NCBI GenBank assembly: GCA_947466585.1
Contig: CANIEU010000003.1
Span: forward strand, 1 to 64,000
Reading direction: 5' to 3'
Length of the DNA: 64,000 nt
DNA from: Fibrobacterota bacterium
GTDB taxonomy: Bacteria; Fibrobacterota; Fibrobacteria; UBA11236
The position numbers were made by a program, and so were the translations under genes. Below the pieces are notes generated by a model, which made no database searches, was not told the DNA's origin, and worked only from the letters and a program-made list of their open reading frames with translations. The first letter of the stretch is position 1. Each line of letters opens with the position of its first letter. This document shows positions 8,720 through 20,234 of this stretch, one piece after another.

Positions 8720-10032
8720 TTCGTCGTCATCTCCGCATACAGTGCCTTGATCGCAGCTTCGTACTGGGCGTTGCTCACACCCACGATAATGTTCAGCTCC
8801 GACGCGCCCTGATCGATGATGCGCACGTTCACCTTCGCCTCGGCGAGGGCCTTGAACACCTTCGCCGCCATGCCCACCTGCCGGGCCATGCCTTCGCCCA
8901 CCACCGCGATCAACGCCAGGTCGCTCTCGACCTCCACCTTGTCGGGTTGCAGAATGCGCAGCACGTCTTCGCGCACGGCTTCGGTCTTGTCGCCGATCTC
9001 CTCGGAGGAAATCAGCACGCTCATGCTGTCGATGCTCGTGGGGCAATGCTCGATCGACACGCCGTGCGTTTCGAACAGGCCGAGGAAGCGGCGCGCGAAA
9101 CCGACTTCCTTGTTCATCATTGTCTTCTCGGCGGTGAACAAGGTGAAGTTCTTCTTGCCCGCGATACCCGCGATGTCGTAGAGCGTCACTTCGGGCAGTT
9201 TCGACACGATCAGTGTACCCGCGTCATCGGGCTTGTTGGTATTGCGGATGTTGATCGGAATGCCCGCCTCGCGCACCGGCGCGATGGCCTCGTCGTGGAA
9301 CACGCTCGCGCCCATGTACGACAGCTCGCGGATCTCGCGGTAGCTGACGAGGTCGAGCGGGCGCGGGTTTTCCACGATGCGCGGATCGGCCATGAGCAGG
9401 CCCGACACGTCGGTCCAGTTCTCATAGAGCTCGGCCTTGGCAGCGCGCGCGGCCACGGCGCCCGAAATGTCGGAGCCGCCGCGCGAGAAAGTCTTCACGT
9501 GGCCGTCGGCGTCGGCGCCGTAGAAGCCGGGGATCACGTAGGTCTTGGTCTCATCGGCCAGGCGCGCGCCCAGCGCGTCGTAGCTGCGCGGGTCGAGGCG
9601 CCCGGCGCGGTCGAAGAATACGCACTCCGCGGGCTCCACGAAGGTCGCGCCCAAAAAGGCCGCCATCAACTTGCCCGAGAAGTACTCGCCGCGCGAGGCG
9701 ATGAAATCCTTGGTCGCGCCGTCCAGGATCTGCGCGTGGAACGCCTCCATCTCGGCGACTATGCCCGCGTTCAGGCTCAGGTCCTTCTCGATCTCGAGAA
9801 ACCGGTCGCGGATCAGCGAGAACGCCTCGTCGAAGGGGATGTTCTTGCGCGCCGCGTGATGGCACTGGTAAAGCAGGTCGGTGAGCTTGGCCTCGCCTGT
9901 GTGGCGCTTGCCCGGGGCTGAAACCACGATGACGCGGCGACGCGCATCCCGGCCCAAAATGTCCTTGATCTTCAGGAACTGGCGGGCGTCCGCGACGCTG
10001 GAACCCCCGAACTTGCTGGTAATACGTGCCAT
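8716..10032 (-). CDS. lysC: Aspartokinase
   Basis: This enzyme phosphorylates L-aspartate, the first step toward lysine/diaminopimelate, threonine and methionine. It has 438 residues. The amino-acid-kinase domain starts with KFGGSSVAD (residues 7-15) and includes SRGEYFSGKLMAAFLG, KTFSRGGSDISGAVAARA and YENWTDVSG. Two C-terminal ACT domains follow: one from about residue 310 (FTLFTAEKTMMNKEVGF, feedback-binding type) and a second with VVGEGMARQVGMAAKVFKAL. It is a monofunctional enzyme with no homoserine dehydrogenase fused. It overlaps the dioxygenase gene by four bases downstream. A REP-like palindrome separates it from the upstream DHH phosphoesterase gene. Confidence 0.95.
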   Translation of the reverse strand: MARITSKFGGSSVADARQFLKIKDILGRDARRRVIVVSAPGKRHTGEAKLTDLLYQCHHAARKNIPFDEAFSLIRDRFLEIEKDLSLNAGIVAEMEAFHAQILDGATKDFIASRGEYFSGKLMAAFLGATFVEPAECVFFDRAGRLDPRSYDALGARLADETKTYVIPGFYGADADGHVKTFSRGGSDISGAVAARAAKAELYENWTDVSGLLMADPRIVENPRPLDLVSYREIRELSYMGASVFHDEAIAPVREAGIPINIRNTNKPDDAGTLIVSKLPEVTLYDIAGIAGKKNFTLFTAEKTMMNKEVGFARRFLGLFETHGVSIEHCPTSIDSMSVLISSEEIGDKTEAVREDVLRILQPDKVEVESDLALIAVVGEGMARQVGMAAKVFKALAEAKVNVRIIDQGASELNIIVGVSNAQYEAAIKALYAEMTTK

Positions 10033-10081
10033 AGGGGAGGAAACGTAAAAAACCTAGACCAACGCACCTCGTTGGCTAACA

Positions 10082-10140
10082 CCCTCACCCCCAATCCCTC
10101 TCCCCCCCGCCTACGCGGGGGCAGGCTCGGGAGAGGGAGG
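10082..10140 (-). repeat. REP-like GC-rich palindrome A
   Basis: This is a nested palindrome five bases after the DHH phosphoesterase stop codon. It begins CCCTCACCC. The outer stem is CCCTCTCCC (10096-10104) with GGGAGAGGG (10129-10137), enclosing a second palindrome CCCCCGCCTACGCGGGGG. Bases 10103-10126 are identical to 28136-28159. It probably acts as a transcript end or mRNA stabiliser and may be a dispersed mobile palindrome. Confidence 0.7.
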
Positions 10141-10144
10141 AGCG

Positions 10145-11164
10145 CTACTTGTAGACCTCGAAGAACCGTTTGGTAAAGGCCTCCACGGCGTCCGGGGGCA
10201 GGCGGTTGATGCCCGCGGCAAGCGCACGGCCGCCACCGGAGGGGAATTCGCGCGCGAGCGCGGAGGCGGGCGGGGCGTCTTTGCGGCCGTGCGGCGCACG
10301 GACGGAAACCTGAAAAGAGCCGTCGTGCAAGGGATGCAAGATGGCAACCGCGCGGTCGGGTTCGGCGAGCGCGACGCGGTTGGCGAAGGTGGAGCCCAAT
10401 CGCCTCGCCCACGCCTCGCCCGGGAGGGCATACAGGGACGCACCGGACCGCGAGTCGACCGGGGAGAGACCGATCATGGCCTGCTCGTCTTCGTGCAATT
10501 GGGCGCGCAACGGGGCGATCAGGCCGCTCTCCTGCAGAAAGGCGACGGGGTCGCGGAAGGCGCTCATGCACTCGGCCACGTGGAGCGGGGCGAACAACAC
10601 GTCGTCGAGGGATTCACCGTAGGCGTTGTAGTTCAGGAGTTCGCCGGCCTCGCGCAAACTTTCCTGCAAGCCTTCGCGCTCCGACGCAGGAAGCGCGAGG
10701 GTGGCGAGCAGGGCATCGGCGGCTTCGGGTACGTTGTCGCCGAATGCGGCCATGGCCGCCCAGCGTGGGTCGGGTTCGGACCCTTTCCGGGCCAGGTCGG
10801 CATGCACGAGCAGGGCGGTGCAGGTGCCACGGGCCGTTACGATGTGGGAGCGGAAGCGCGAGGATCGGGGAACTTCCCCGGGCTCATGGTGATCATACCA
10901 AGTGACCCGAATGGTAGGATTTCGCAGCATCCTGAGCAGATCGTCCCGATTATCGCCCAGGTTGATATCGCAAACGCAGAGATCGAGCCCTTCCTCGCCG
11001 ACAAGGGATTCGGGCACGTGTTGCAACAAGCGTAGGTCCCGTTTCAGGCCCGTCACCCGCAGTGCGGGAGTGATCCCATCGAGGTGGAGCAGGTGCTGGC
11101 TGATGATGCCGTCGGCATCGCCGTTGAAGACGAAAACCGAGCGTTTTTTACTAGGCGAATTCAT
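10145..11164 (-). CDS. DHH-family phosphoesterase
   Basis: This is a DHH-superfamily phosphoesterase, 339 residues, probably hydrolysing a nucleotide or short-oligonucleotide phosphodiester. Visible metal-binding motifs are FNGDADGI (residues 13-20), DINLGDN (about 66-72) and YDHHEPG (90-96). Toward the C-terminus, GGGRALAAGINRLP resembles the DHHA1 substrate-binding GGGHxxAAG motif. It lacks RecJ OB or extra domains and the CBS/DRTGG domains of pyrophosphatases, so it is closest to simple DHH/DHHA1 enzymes. The exact substrate cannot be told. It is upstream of lysC on the same strand and divergent from hppA. Confidence 0.8.
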   Translation of the reverse strand: MNSPSKKRSVFVFNGDADGIISQHLLHLDGITPALRVTGLKRDLRLLQHVPESLVGEEGLDLCVCDINLGDNRDDLLRMLRNPTIRVTWYDHHEPGEVPRSSRFRSHIVTARGTCTALLVHADLARKGSEPDPRWAAMAAFGDNVPEAADALLATLALPASEREGLQESLREAGELLNYNAYGESLDDVLFAPLHVAECMSAFRDPVAFLQESGLIAPLRAQLHEDEQAMIGLSPVDSRSGASLYALPGEAWARRLGSTFANRVALAEPDRAVAILHPLHDGSFQVSVRAPHGRKDAPPASALAREFPSGGGRALAAGINRLPPDAVEAFTKRFFEVYK

Positions 11165-11331
11165 GGCTGAGATAGTAGATTACCGTAACCCTAAATTGGC
11201 GAATTCAATCATAAAACGACCGGGAAGCCGCTTCCAAACAAGCAGTGATCCGGTCGCGACGGGGCTTTTTTGCGGTGCCTGCGTGCGACCCCGATCGGTC
11301 CTTCCCGGCCCGGACATTTTGAAAGGTTTTC

Positions 11332-13407
<2,076 letters not shown>

Positions 13408-13409
13408 AA

Positions 13410-14201
13410 ATGTCCGCGTCCCATCAAAATCGCCTCTATCAGATCCTCTACCCCAACCAGGCGCTGATCGCCTCGCAACTGGGTCCGCAGGATTTCGCGC
13501 GTCATTATCTCGTGGGCTCGGTGCGCCACTACTCGGGCAAACTCGTTTTCGCAGAAATCGACGCGGGCTTCCGTCACCCGTACTTCAAGATCGACGAGAC
13601 CTTCGCCGAAATGCATCCGCATCCCGACGGCACTCCGAAGCGCACGAAGTTCATCAGCTCGTACCGCGTCCTCGAGCACATGGACTTCGACTTTATTCTC
13701 AAGCTCTACCTGGCCAACTCCGAGGCTCAGGTGCTCGAATTATCACCCGGCACCTACACCGCCAAGCATGAATCCGGTTATCTGCGTACCTACGCGGAGA
13801 TCGCCCCGCTGTCGATGCTGGTGCTGTCGCCTCTTGCCATGACCGACTTCGGCGCATTCATCACCGCACCAGGCAACGCCAAGGGTTCGCCCAAGTTGTT
13901 TTACACCCAGATCGAGCTGAACATCCGCGAGTTTTTGGAGACCTTCGAAAGCAATCCTTTCGCACAGGCGCCGTTCGCGTTCCTGCATCCTTCCAAGTTG
14001 CGCGACGCCATTCTCGACATGCAGGCGCAGCCCGAAAAGAAATCCAAGGGCCTTTCGCTGTTTTGTCCACTTGACCAGCTTTCGTTCAAAAAAATCCGTC
14101 ACGGATTCATGTTCGCTTCGCCGCACCGGTACAAGTTCTTCCCGATGCCCTCGGCCCACGAGATCGAGGAAAAAAACTTCAAGTTCTGGCAGGGGATGTA
14201 G
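13410..14201 (+). CDS. Conserved hypothetical protein
   Basis: I do not recognise this 263-residue protein. The ATG at 13410 lies three bases after the hppA stop, and the track start at 13395 overlaps hppA without need. It has no signal peptide or membrane segment and a mixed composition, with aromatic-rich stretches such as [21 protein letters not shown] and [18 protein letters not shown]. The close spacing implies co-transcription with hppA. The downstream gap carries a heptad-repeat hairpin. Confidence 0.75.
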   Translation: MSASHQNRLYQILYPNQALIASQLGPQDFARHYLVGSVRHYSGKLVFAEIDAGFRHPYFKIDETFAEMHPHPDGTPKRTKFISSYRVLEHMDFDFILKLYLANSEAQVLELSPGTYTAKHESGYLRTYAEIAPLSMLVLSPLAMTDFGAFITAPGNAKGSPKLFYTQIELNIREFLETFESNPFAQAPFAFLHPSKLRDAILDMQAQPEKKSKGLSLFCPLDQLSFKKIRHGFMFASPHRYKFFPMPSAHEIEEKNFKFWQGM

Positions 14202-14213
14202 GGGAGAGAGTAG

Positions 14214-14322
14214 ACAGTTTACAGATTACGGTTCACAGTGAACACATGAGTGGTCCAAACCGGCCAAGAGTCGCCTAGAAAATTTGTTTTTTACCGACGA
14301 CTGTGAACTGTTAACTGTTTAC
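14214..14322. repeat. Heptanucleotide inverted-repeat hairpin, locus 2 (ACAGTTn class)
   Basis: The left arm reads ACAGTTT, ACAGATT, ACGGTTC, ACAGTGA (14214-14241). The right arm (14300-14322) reads, on the opposite strand, three units of the form ACAGTTA, ACAGTTC, ACAGTC. The arms can pair across a loop of about 58 bases. The element fills the gap between the unknown gene and the small membrane protein. The right arm ends 16 bases before the next start codon and was wrongly included in the ORF-track extension of that gene. Confidence 0.7.
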
Positions 14323-14337
14323 GCTCCGGAGTTCCCA

Positions 14338-14652
14338 ATGACCAAGCCCACCAAGACCCTCTTCTTCGCCACCCTCGCCCTTCTCGCGGTCGCATTCCTC
14401 TCCGGCTGCGGGTTCGTCGGCTCCACCCCGATCGACTCGGCCAATCCCCCCGGGTTCTTTTACGGCTTCTGGCACGGCATGATCGCGCCTTACACGCTGA
14501 TTCTGCGCCTGTTCTTCGACATCAAGATGTACGCCACCCCGAACAACGGCTGGTTTTACGACTTCGGCTTCTGGATCGGCATCACCGGTTCCCTGCCGCT
14601 GGGCTGGCTCGCGGCCATCATCGCCGTGATCGCCCACGTATTCTTCCTTTAG
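14338..14652 (+). CDS. Small membrane protein with lipoprotein-like N-terminus
   Basis: This is a predicted membrane protein of 104 residues, unknown function. The ATG at 14338 was chosen because the track extension to 14284 runs through the repeat hairpin. The N-terminal hydrophobic segment ends in FLSGC, a plausible lipobox. Then come a conserved-looking YGFWHGMIAPYTLILRLFFD segment and PNNGWFYDFGFWIGI, and a final hydrophobic helix (LGWLAAIIAVIAHVFFL). Similar short proteins occur widely with no assigned role. It precedes dnaE by about 90 bases. Confidence 0.7.
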   Translation: MTKPTKTLFFATLALLAVAFLSGCGFVGSTPIDSANPPGFFYGFWHGMIAPYTLILRLFFDIKMYATPNNGWFYDFGFWIGITGSLPLGWLAAIIAVIAHVFFL

Positions 14653-14745
14653 GCCCGATTTGCAGCTTGAGGCCCCCCTCGCGGGATGCTAGGTTGACTG
14701 CCGGCCGGAACGCCGCGAACACCCGAATTTCACCTCATTTTGCCC

Positions 14746-17700
14746 ATGGCTTTCCCCCCCGACACGATCGCAAGTTCCGCCGCAAATCCTGCCGGCGCCG
14801 AGCTTCCGCCACCGAATTTCGCACACCTTCACGTGCATTCGGAGTACTCGATGCTCCGGTCCACGGCCCGTATTCCCGCGCTCATCAAAAAGGCGCAGGA
14901 GATGGGGCAGACCGCGCTTGCGCTCACCGACCATGGCAACATGTTCGGCATGCTGGAGTTTTACACGGCGGCCAAAAAGGCCGGCCTTAAAGCGATCATC
15001 GGCTGCGACCTGTACCTCGCGCCCGACTCCCGCACCAACACCAACTACGCCTCCGGTGAAAAGCCTTGGCACCAGATCGTGGTGCTGGCAGAGAACGAAA
15101 CCGGTTACCGCAACCTGCTCGCGCTCTGCTCCGCCGGGCATCTCGACGGGTTCCACCAAAAGCCGCGCGTCGATCGCGAAACGCTTCGCCAATACGCCGA
15201 GGGCTTGTTCTTTCTGGTACCCAACATCGACAGCGATGCGGGCTGGTATTACCTCAAGGGACAGGAACAAAAGGGTCGGGAATCGCTGGAGTTTCTCGCG
15301 TCGCTGAGTAACTCCGCTGACGCGGAGGTGGGTACTCCGGGAGACGGTTCCTCCGCTCCCGGCAGCAAAGAGCGCGTCTTCCTCATGGTGCAGGATCACG
15401 GCGTCGAGGACGAGCGCACCGTCAATAAGTTCTTCCTCAAGCTCCATCAGGAAGAGGGCTGGAACCTTCTCGCCGCCAACGACGTGCACTACGTGGTGCA
15501 GAAGGATGCGCGCGCACACGAGATCGTGCTCTGCATCGAGGCCAACGCGCGCCTGAACGACGTCGACCGTCCGCGCTTCCCCTCCGATCAATTTCACCTG
15601 CGCACCGGCGATGAAATGATCGCCCTGCTGGGGCAATATCCCGGCGCCATTGCCAACACACTGCGCCTCGCCGAGGCGTGCAACGTGACGATTTCGTTCG
15701 GCACCTTGTACCTGCCGCAGTTTCCCATTCCCCCGGAGTTCGCCGACGCCGATGCGTTTCTCGCGCATCTCGCCCAAGAAGGACTGGTCACGCGTTACGG
15801 CACGCCGACGGCCGAACTCCAGGAGCGTCTGAACTACGAGCTCGAGGTGATGAAGAACATGGGCGTTGCGGGCTACATGCTCATCGTGCAGGACTTCATC
15901 AACGCCGCCAAGGCGCGCAATATCCCCGTGGGTCCGGGCCGTGGTTCTGCGGTGGGTTCGCTCGTGTGCTACACCATCGGCATCACCGACGTCGATCCAG
16001 TGCGCTACAAGCTGCTGTTCGAGCGCTTCCTGAACCCCGAGCGTGTGTCGATGCCCGATATCGATACCGACTTCTCCGACGGCGGGCGCGCCGAGGTCAT
16101 CCAGTACGTGGTCGACAAATACGGCACCGAGTCGGTGGCCCAGATCGTGACCTACGGTCGCCTCAAGGCCAAGGCAGTACTCAAGGACGTGGCCAGAGTT
16201 CTCGGTATCGACCATAAAGAAGTGGAACGCCTCAACAAGTTCATCCCGCCGCTGGCGCGCGGGCTGGTGCGTCCCACGGGCGACAAGAACAAGGAAGTCA
16301 CCTACGCCTCCGACATTTCCGAGGTGATGCAGGCCGTGGCCGCGGGCGGCGAGCCCTACCGTCAGTTGTGGGAACTCGCGCTCAGCCTCGAAGGCATTGT
16401 GCGTCAGGCCGGCATGCACGCCGCGGCGGTGATCATTGCGCCCAAGGCCGTGGTGAATTTCGCCCCGCTGTTCAAGCAGCAGGGGTCGGAACAGGTGATG
16501 ATCCAGTACGACATGCGCTACTCCGAGGACATCGGTCTGCTCAAGATGGACTTCCTCGGTCTGCGTAACCTGTCGGTGATCCAGGACGCCATCGCGCAGA
16601 TCAAACGCAACCACGGTATCGACGTCAATCCGCTCAAGCTCGACATGGAGGATCCCACCACACTGGCGATGCTCGGGCGCGGGCAGACCGTGGGCGTGTT
16701 CCAGTTCGAATCCGGCGGCATGCAGGACTACCTCCGCAAGCTGCAACCTTCGGGACTCGAAGACTTGATCGCGATGAACGCGCTCTACCGTCCCGGCCCG
16801 ATGGCCAACATCCCGGACTACATCGCGCGCAAACGCGGCATGCAGAAGCCCGACTATTACCACAAGGATCTCGAGCCCATTCTGCGCGAGACCTACGGCG
16901 TGATCGTGTATCAGGAGCAGGTGATGCAGCTGGCGCAGGTGCTGGCGGGCTTCACGCTCGGCGGCGCCGATTTGCTGCGCCGCGCGATGGGTAAAAAAGA
17001 CGAGAAGAAGATGAAGGAGCTCAAGCCCAAGTTCGTGGGCGGCGCCAAGGAACGGGGCTACGATCCCGCCATGGCGGAGAAGCTCTGGGATCTGCTCATT
17101 CCGTTCTCGAGTTACGCCTTCAACAAGTCGCACTCGGCGGCCTACGCCACTGTGGGATACCAGACCGCCTGGCTCAAGGCGAACTACCCCGCCGAGTTCA
17201 TGGCAGCCAACATGAACTCTGAAATGCAAGACACCACGCGCCTGGTGATCCTGCTCAACGAGTGCCGCCAAATCGGCGTCGACGTCCAGTTCCCCGATGT
17301 CAACCGTAGCGACGCGCACTTCCGCTCCGAAAACGGCAAGATCATTTACGGCCTTGCGGGCGTGAAGAACGTGGGCCTCAGCGCGGTCGAAAAACTCGTG
17401 GACGAGCGCCGCAAAAACGGCCCCTTCCGCAGCCTCTTCGATTTGTGCCGCCGCGTCGATTCGCAGGCGCTCAACCGCCGCGCGCTCGAATCGCTCATTC
17501 TCGCGGGCGCGCTTCCCGACGATCTTCCCGGTAATCGTGCGCAACAGTTCGCTGCCGTGGAAACCGCCATGGCCTGGGCTGCGAGCCTGCAGGCCGACCG
17601 CGATCTCGGGCAGGTCAGCCTGTTCGGCGGCAGCGACGATACGGACGGCGGCGCGAACATGGATACGCACGAGCCGTCGCTCCCCGCGGTGGATCCGTGG

Positions 17701-18363
17701 CCCTATCACGAGATGCTCGAAAAGGAGAAAGAGGTGCTCGGCCTCTATCTCTCGGGTCACCCTCTCGAACCGTATCGCGCCGAGCTCGAAGGCTTCGCCA
17801 GCGCGCCGCTCGACCCCGACCGCCTGCGTACCATCGCTTCGGGAACCAACGTGATTCTCGGCGGGATGATCACCCGGCTCAAGCAGCGCATCAGCCCCAA
17901 GGATAACCGCACCTTCGCCTTCGCCGACTTGGAAGACTTCACCGGCAAGGTGGATGTGGCCATTTGGTCCGATGTGTTCGAGTCGGTGCGCCACGATGTG
18001 GAAGTCGACTCGATGGTGCTGATCCGCGGCGCCTTGTCCTGGGACGAAGAACGCCGCGTGCACAAGCTGACGGCCTCGAAGGTGCTGCCGCTCTCCGGCG
18101 CGCGCGAGCAACTGGCGCGCAGCGTGCATGTGCGTGTGCGCAGTTCGGGGCTGCAACCCGATCAACTCGAAACGCTGCGCGCGTTGTGCGAGTGGTATCC
18201 CGGCGAGTGCAAGCTCGTGTTCCATCTGGATGCGGGTCGACCCGACCCGCTCGAGATCGTAAGCGACCGATTTCAGATCAGCGCCGAGGCGGGGTGCTTC
18301 GACCGCCTGCGCGAATGGGCCGGACCGGGCAACGTGTGGCTGAGCGCAAAGACCGCGGGTTAA
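14746..18363 (+). CDS. dnaE: DNA polymerase III alpha subunit
   Basis: This is the replicative polymerase catalytic subunit, 1,205 residues from the ATG at 14746 (the track TTG at 14740 adds two residues). The N-terminal PHP domain starts HLHVHSEYSMLRS (about residue 27) with LTDHGNMFG. The polymerase active site carries PDIDTDFSDGGR (about 437), keeping the PDxDxDF acidic pair, and GRGSAVGSLVCY. Helix-hairpin-helix and OB-fold regions follow (ITRLKQRISPKDNRTFAF near 1040). The length matches the DnaE1 type, with no exonuclease insertion. One oddity is a low-complexity insert (SNSADAEVGTPGDGSSAPGS, about 188-207) after the PHP motifs. Its stop codon shares bases with that of the convergent methyltransferase gene. 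Confidence 0.97.
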   Translation: MAFPPDTIASSAANPAGAELPPPNFAHLHVHSEYSMLRSTARIPALIKKAQEMGQTALALTDHGNMFGMLEFYTAAKKAGLKAIIGCDLYLAPDSRTNTNYASGEKPWHQIVVLAENETGYRNLLALCSAGHLDGFHQKPRVDRETLRQYAEGLFFLVPNIDSDAGWYYLKGQEQKGRESLEFLASLSNSADAEVGTPGDGSSAPGSKERVFLMVQDHGVEDERTVNKFFLKLHQEEGWNLLAANDVHYVVQKDARAHEIVLCIEANARLNDVDRPRFPSDQFHLRTGDEMIALLGQYPGAIANTLRLAEACNVTISFGTLYLPQFPIPPEFADADAFLAHLAQEGLVTRYGTPTAELQERLNYELEVMKNMGVAGYMLIVQDFINAAKARNIPVGPGRGSAVGSLVCYTIGITDVDPVRYKLLFERFLNPERVSMPDIDTDFSDGGRAEVIQYVVDKYGTESVAQIVTYGRLKAKAVLKDVARVLGIDHKEVERLNKFIPPLARGLVRPTGDKNKEVTYASDISEVMQAVAAGGEPYRQLWELALSLEGIVRQAGMHAAAVIIAPKAVVNFAPLFKQQGSEQVMIQYDMRYSEDIGLLKMDFLGLRNLSVIQDAIAQIKRNHGIDVNPLKLDMEDPTTLAMLGRGQTVGVFQFESGGMQDYLRKLQPSGLEDLIAMNALYRPGPMANIPDYIARKRGMQKPDYYHKDLEPILRETYGVIVYQEQVMQLAQVLAGFTLGGADLLRRAMGKKDEKKMKELKPKFVGGAKERGYDPAMAEKLWDLLIPFSSYAFNKSHSAAYATVGYQTAWLKANYPAEFMAANMNSEMQDTTRLVILLNECRQIGVDVQFPDVNRSDAHFRSENGKIIYGLAGVKNVGLSAVEKLVDERRKNGPFRSLFDLCRRVDSQALNRRALESLILAGALPDDLPGNRAQQFAAVETAMAWAASLQADRDLGQVSLFGGSDDTDGGANMDTHEPSLPAVDPWPYHEMLEKEKEVLGLYLSGHPLEPYRAELEGFASAPLDPDRLRTIASGTNVILGGMITRLKQRISPKDNRTFAFADLEDFTGKVDVAIWSDVFESVRHDVEVDSMVLIRGALSWDEERRVHKLTASKVLPLSGAREQLARSVHVRVRSSGLQPDQLETLRALCEWYPGECKLVFHLDAGRPDPLEIVSDRFQISAEAGCFDRLREWAGPGNVWLSAKTAG

Positions 18364-19244
18364 CCTACGGACACCCACAGATTGATCTGAAAATCTTCGC
18401 GGAACATGCGCCGCGCATACACCAGCGCTTTCCAGAACAGCGCCGGGCCACGCCAACCGGGCAGTCCTTTTTCGCGAAGGCGGTTTTCCAAACGCTCCGC
18501 TTCCAGATCGCGGATTTCGATCGCCATCCCCATACGCTCGGCTGCCGCCCGCAGCGAGCGGATCAACGCGGGTTTCGTGGTGTAATGGATGTCCGCAAAT
18601 CCCCTTACCGGGCGGCCGCGCAGGCGCAACCAGAGGCGCGCGAGCGGGCGCGGGAGCAGGGGCAGCCACGGCAGCAGGTAATGTCCCTCAAAGGTGCCGC
18701 GATAGTCGGGGCAGCGTAGGTGCAGCGCGCCGCCGGGGCGGGTGACGCGTAGCATTTCTGCGACCACGGCGTCGAGATCTTGCACGTGCTCCAGCGTTTG
18801 GTACGAAAGCACGCAGTCGAATGAGGCGTTCTTGTAGGGAAGGTGTTCGCCCACGGCGCGTGCGAAGCGCGCGATCCAGGCGGCGGGGAAGTTTCCCGCG
18901 GCGATGCGTTGCCGCATCAAACTCAGTTTTTCAGGATCGGGCTCTAGGCCGAAGCCGTCGAAACCGCGCTGAAGCCCCCTCAGTGTGGCTGTGCCCATTC
19001 CGGAGGCAAGGTCGAGAAAGCGGGTGGAGCGACTGCCGCCCGAGTCCGCCTTCGGGCCGCTACCCGAGACTGCGATCCGCCGATCCACCTCTTCGAAGCG
19101 AAAATCATTACGCGAATCACAGTGGAACCAATCTTCCGCAACGAGATCGACCCGCTCGAGGTCGCTTACGCCGAAATGGGCGCGATAGTTCCGGATGACG
19201 TACGCGCGATACGCTTCTTGACACGCACGTTCGGCCGGGCTCAT
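18360..19244 (-). CDS. SAM-dependent methyltransferase (class I)
   Basis: This is a predicted class I methyltransferase, 294 residues from the ATG at 19244, which overlaps the TGA of the acetyltransferase gene (ATGA). The track start at 19322 was rejected. The SAM-binding glycine motif is FLDLASGMGTATL, with the acidic end of strand 2 in FGLEPDPEKL. The post-motif FDCVLSYQTLEHVQDLDAVVAEMLRVTRPGGALHLR is typical of UbiE/COQ5-like Methyltransf_11 proteins. Coupling to a FemAB-like acetyltransferase suggests a surface glycan or cell-envelope modification pair. The substrate is unknown. It is convergent with dnaE, and their stop codons overlap within TTAA. Confidence 0.85.
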   Translation of the reverse strand: MSPAERACQEAYRAYVIRNYRAHFGVSDLERVDLVAEDWFHCDSRNDFRFEEVDRRIAVSGSGPKADSGGSRSTRFLDLASGMGTATLRGLQRGFDGFGLEPDPEKLSLMRQRIAAGNFPAAWIARFARAVGEHLPYKNASFDCVLSYQTLEHVQDLDAVVAEMLRVTRPGGALHLRCPDYRGTFEGHYLLPWLPLLPRPLARLWLRLRGRPVRGFADIHYTTKPALIRSLRAAAERMGMAIEIRDLEAERLENRLREKGLPGWRGPALFWKALVYARRMFREDFQINLWVSVG

Positions 19245-20185
19245 GCGTTGCGAACCTTGTCTCGTAAACCGGCGAGCGCTCCCACCAAGCCCGTCCGATT
19301 CAGGCAGGAATCGTAAACGCATCTTCGCGCACCGAGGCTCGCCTTAAAAGGTTCGAGCGAGGTGTTTCCGCCGTTGCCGAGCACGTCGAACACCGGATAT
19401 CCGGCACGCGTGGCGTAGGCGATGAGGTCGTGGTACAGTAGTTGCACCCCGCCCAGGCGGAAGAATTCCGGATCGGAGGCGCCGTGCCAGATGCATGCGT
19501 GACGGTTGTGATAGAAGGCGACAAAACCCGCGATGACGCGGCCATCGTGTTCGGCCAACCACAGCTTCATCGATTCTGCAGGAAGACCTCGCAGCATCTC
19601 GAACAGGGATTCCGGATACATCGAACTCGCGCGCCGACCCCAACGCTTGAGCGACTTCTCGTACACTTCGTAATAGGCTTCCCAATCCGATTCGGTTTCA
19701 GCAATTCGGATCCGTACCGATCCCCTTTGGGCAATGCGCAGCTTCCGGCGCGGATCGGAGCTCCAATCGCGCATGGGATTCTCCGGATCGAGGTCGGTGA
19801 GGTCGATCACCTGGATACTGGACGCGACGACCTTGCCAACACTTACGGGGTTTTGAGTGTACGGCGATCCGGCCAATGCGAGGTTCAGCCCGCGCAACGT
19901 GGTTTCAATGACCGCGGTTTCGGAGGGTTGCAAGATCCGCGGAGTGGTAACCGCGGTGTAGGTTCCGAAGGGACTAAAATAGCGGTCACGGCCCCAGCGC
20001 CTGTCGCGCAACAGCGGAAGACAGGCTGGGCCGCCTTGGGCCGCAGGAAAATCGAAAAGCAGGGGAGCACACTCCGCGCCTAAAAGACGCGCGGCGATTT
20101 TGTGCCAGGCCGGAGTCTGAAAAAACGTCGCGGTTTCATCCGTGCGGGCTAGGGAGTCCCATTGTGCTTCGGAGCAAAGTTTCAT
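19241..20185 (-). CDS. FemAB/BioF2-like GNAT acyltransferase
   Basis: This is a predicted acyltransferase of the FemAB-like GNAT group (Acetyltransf_6, CelD/BcsL type), 314 residues from the ATG at 20185; the 31 extra residues of the track ORF are an arginine-rich artefact. Supporting segments are TPAWHKIAARLLGAE near the start, DPRRKLRIAQRGSVRIRIAETESDWEAYYEVYEKSLKRWG mid-protein, and AEHDGRVIAGFVAFYHNRHACIWHGASDPEFFRLGGVQLLYHDLIAYA toward the end, a layout typical of the family. Such enzymes act on polysaccharides, peptidoglycan or exopolymers. It shares a four-base overlap with the methyltransferase downstream. Confidence 0.75.
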   Translation of the reverse strand: MKLCSEAQWDSLARTDETATFFQTPAWHKIAARLLGAECAPLLFDFPAAQGGPACLPLLRDRRWGRDRYFSPFGTYTAVTTPRILQPSETAVIETTLRGLNLALAGSPYTQNPVSVGKVVASSIQVIDLTDLDPENPMRDWSSDPRRKLRIAQRGSVRIRIAETESDWEAYYEVYEKSLKRWGRRASSMYPESLFEMLRGLPAESMKLWLAEHDGRVIAGFVAFYHNRHACIWHGASDPEFFRLGGVQLLYHDLIAYATRAGYPVFDVLGNGGNTSLEPFKASLGARRCVYDSCLNRTGLVGALAGLRDKVRNA

Positions 20186-20234
20186 GCGGGAACCCGTGCG
20201 CACACGGGAAACAGAAGAGCGTGACGAGGGCGCC

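Noticed and set aside
14689-18669. 1,326-codon minus-strand ORF opposite dnaE
   Set aside because: Shadow of dnaE; the protein is rich in His, Arg, Gly and Val with no recognisable domain, typical of antisense GC frames.
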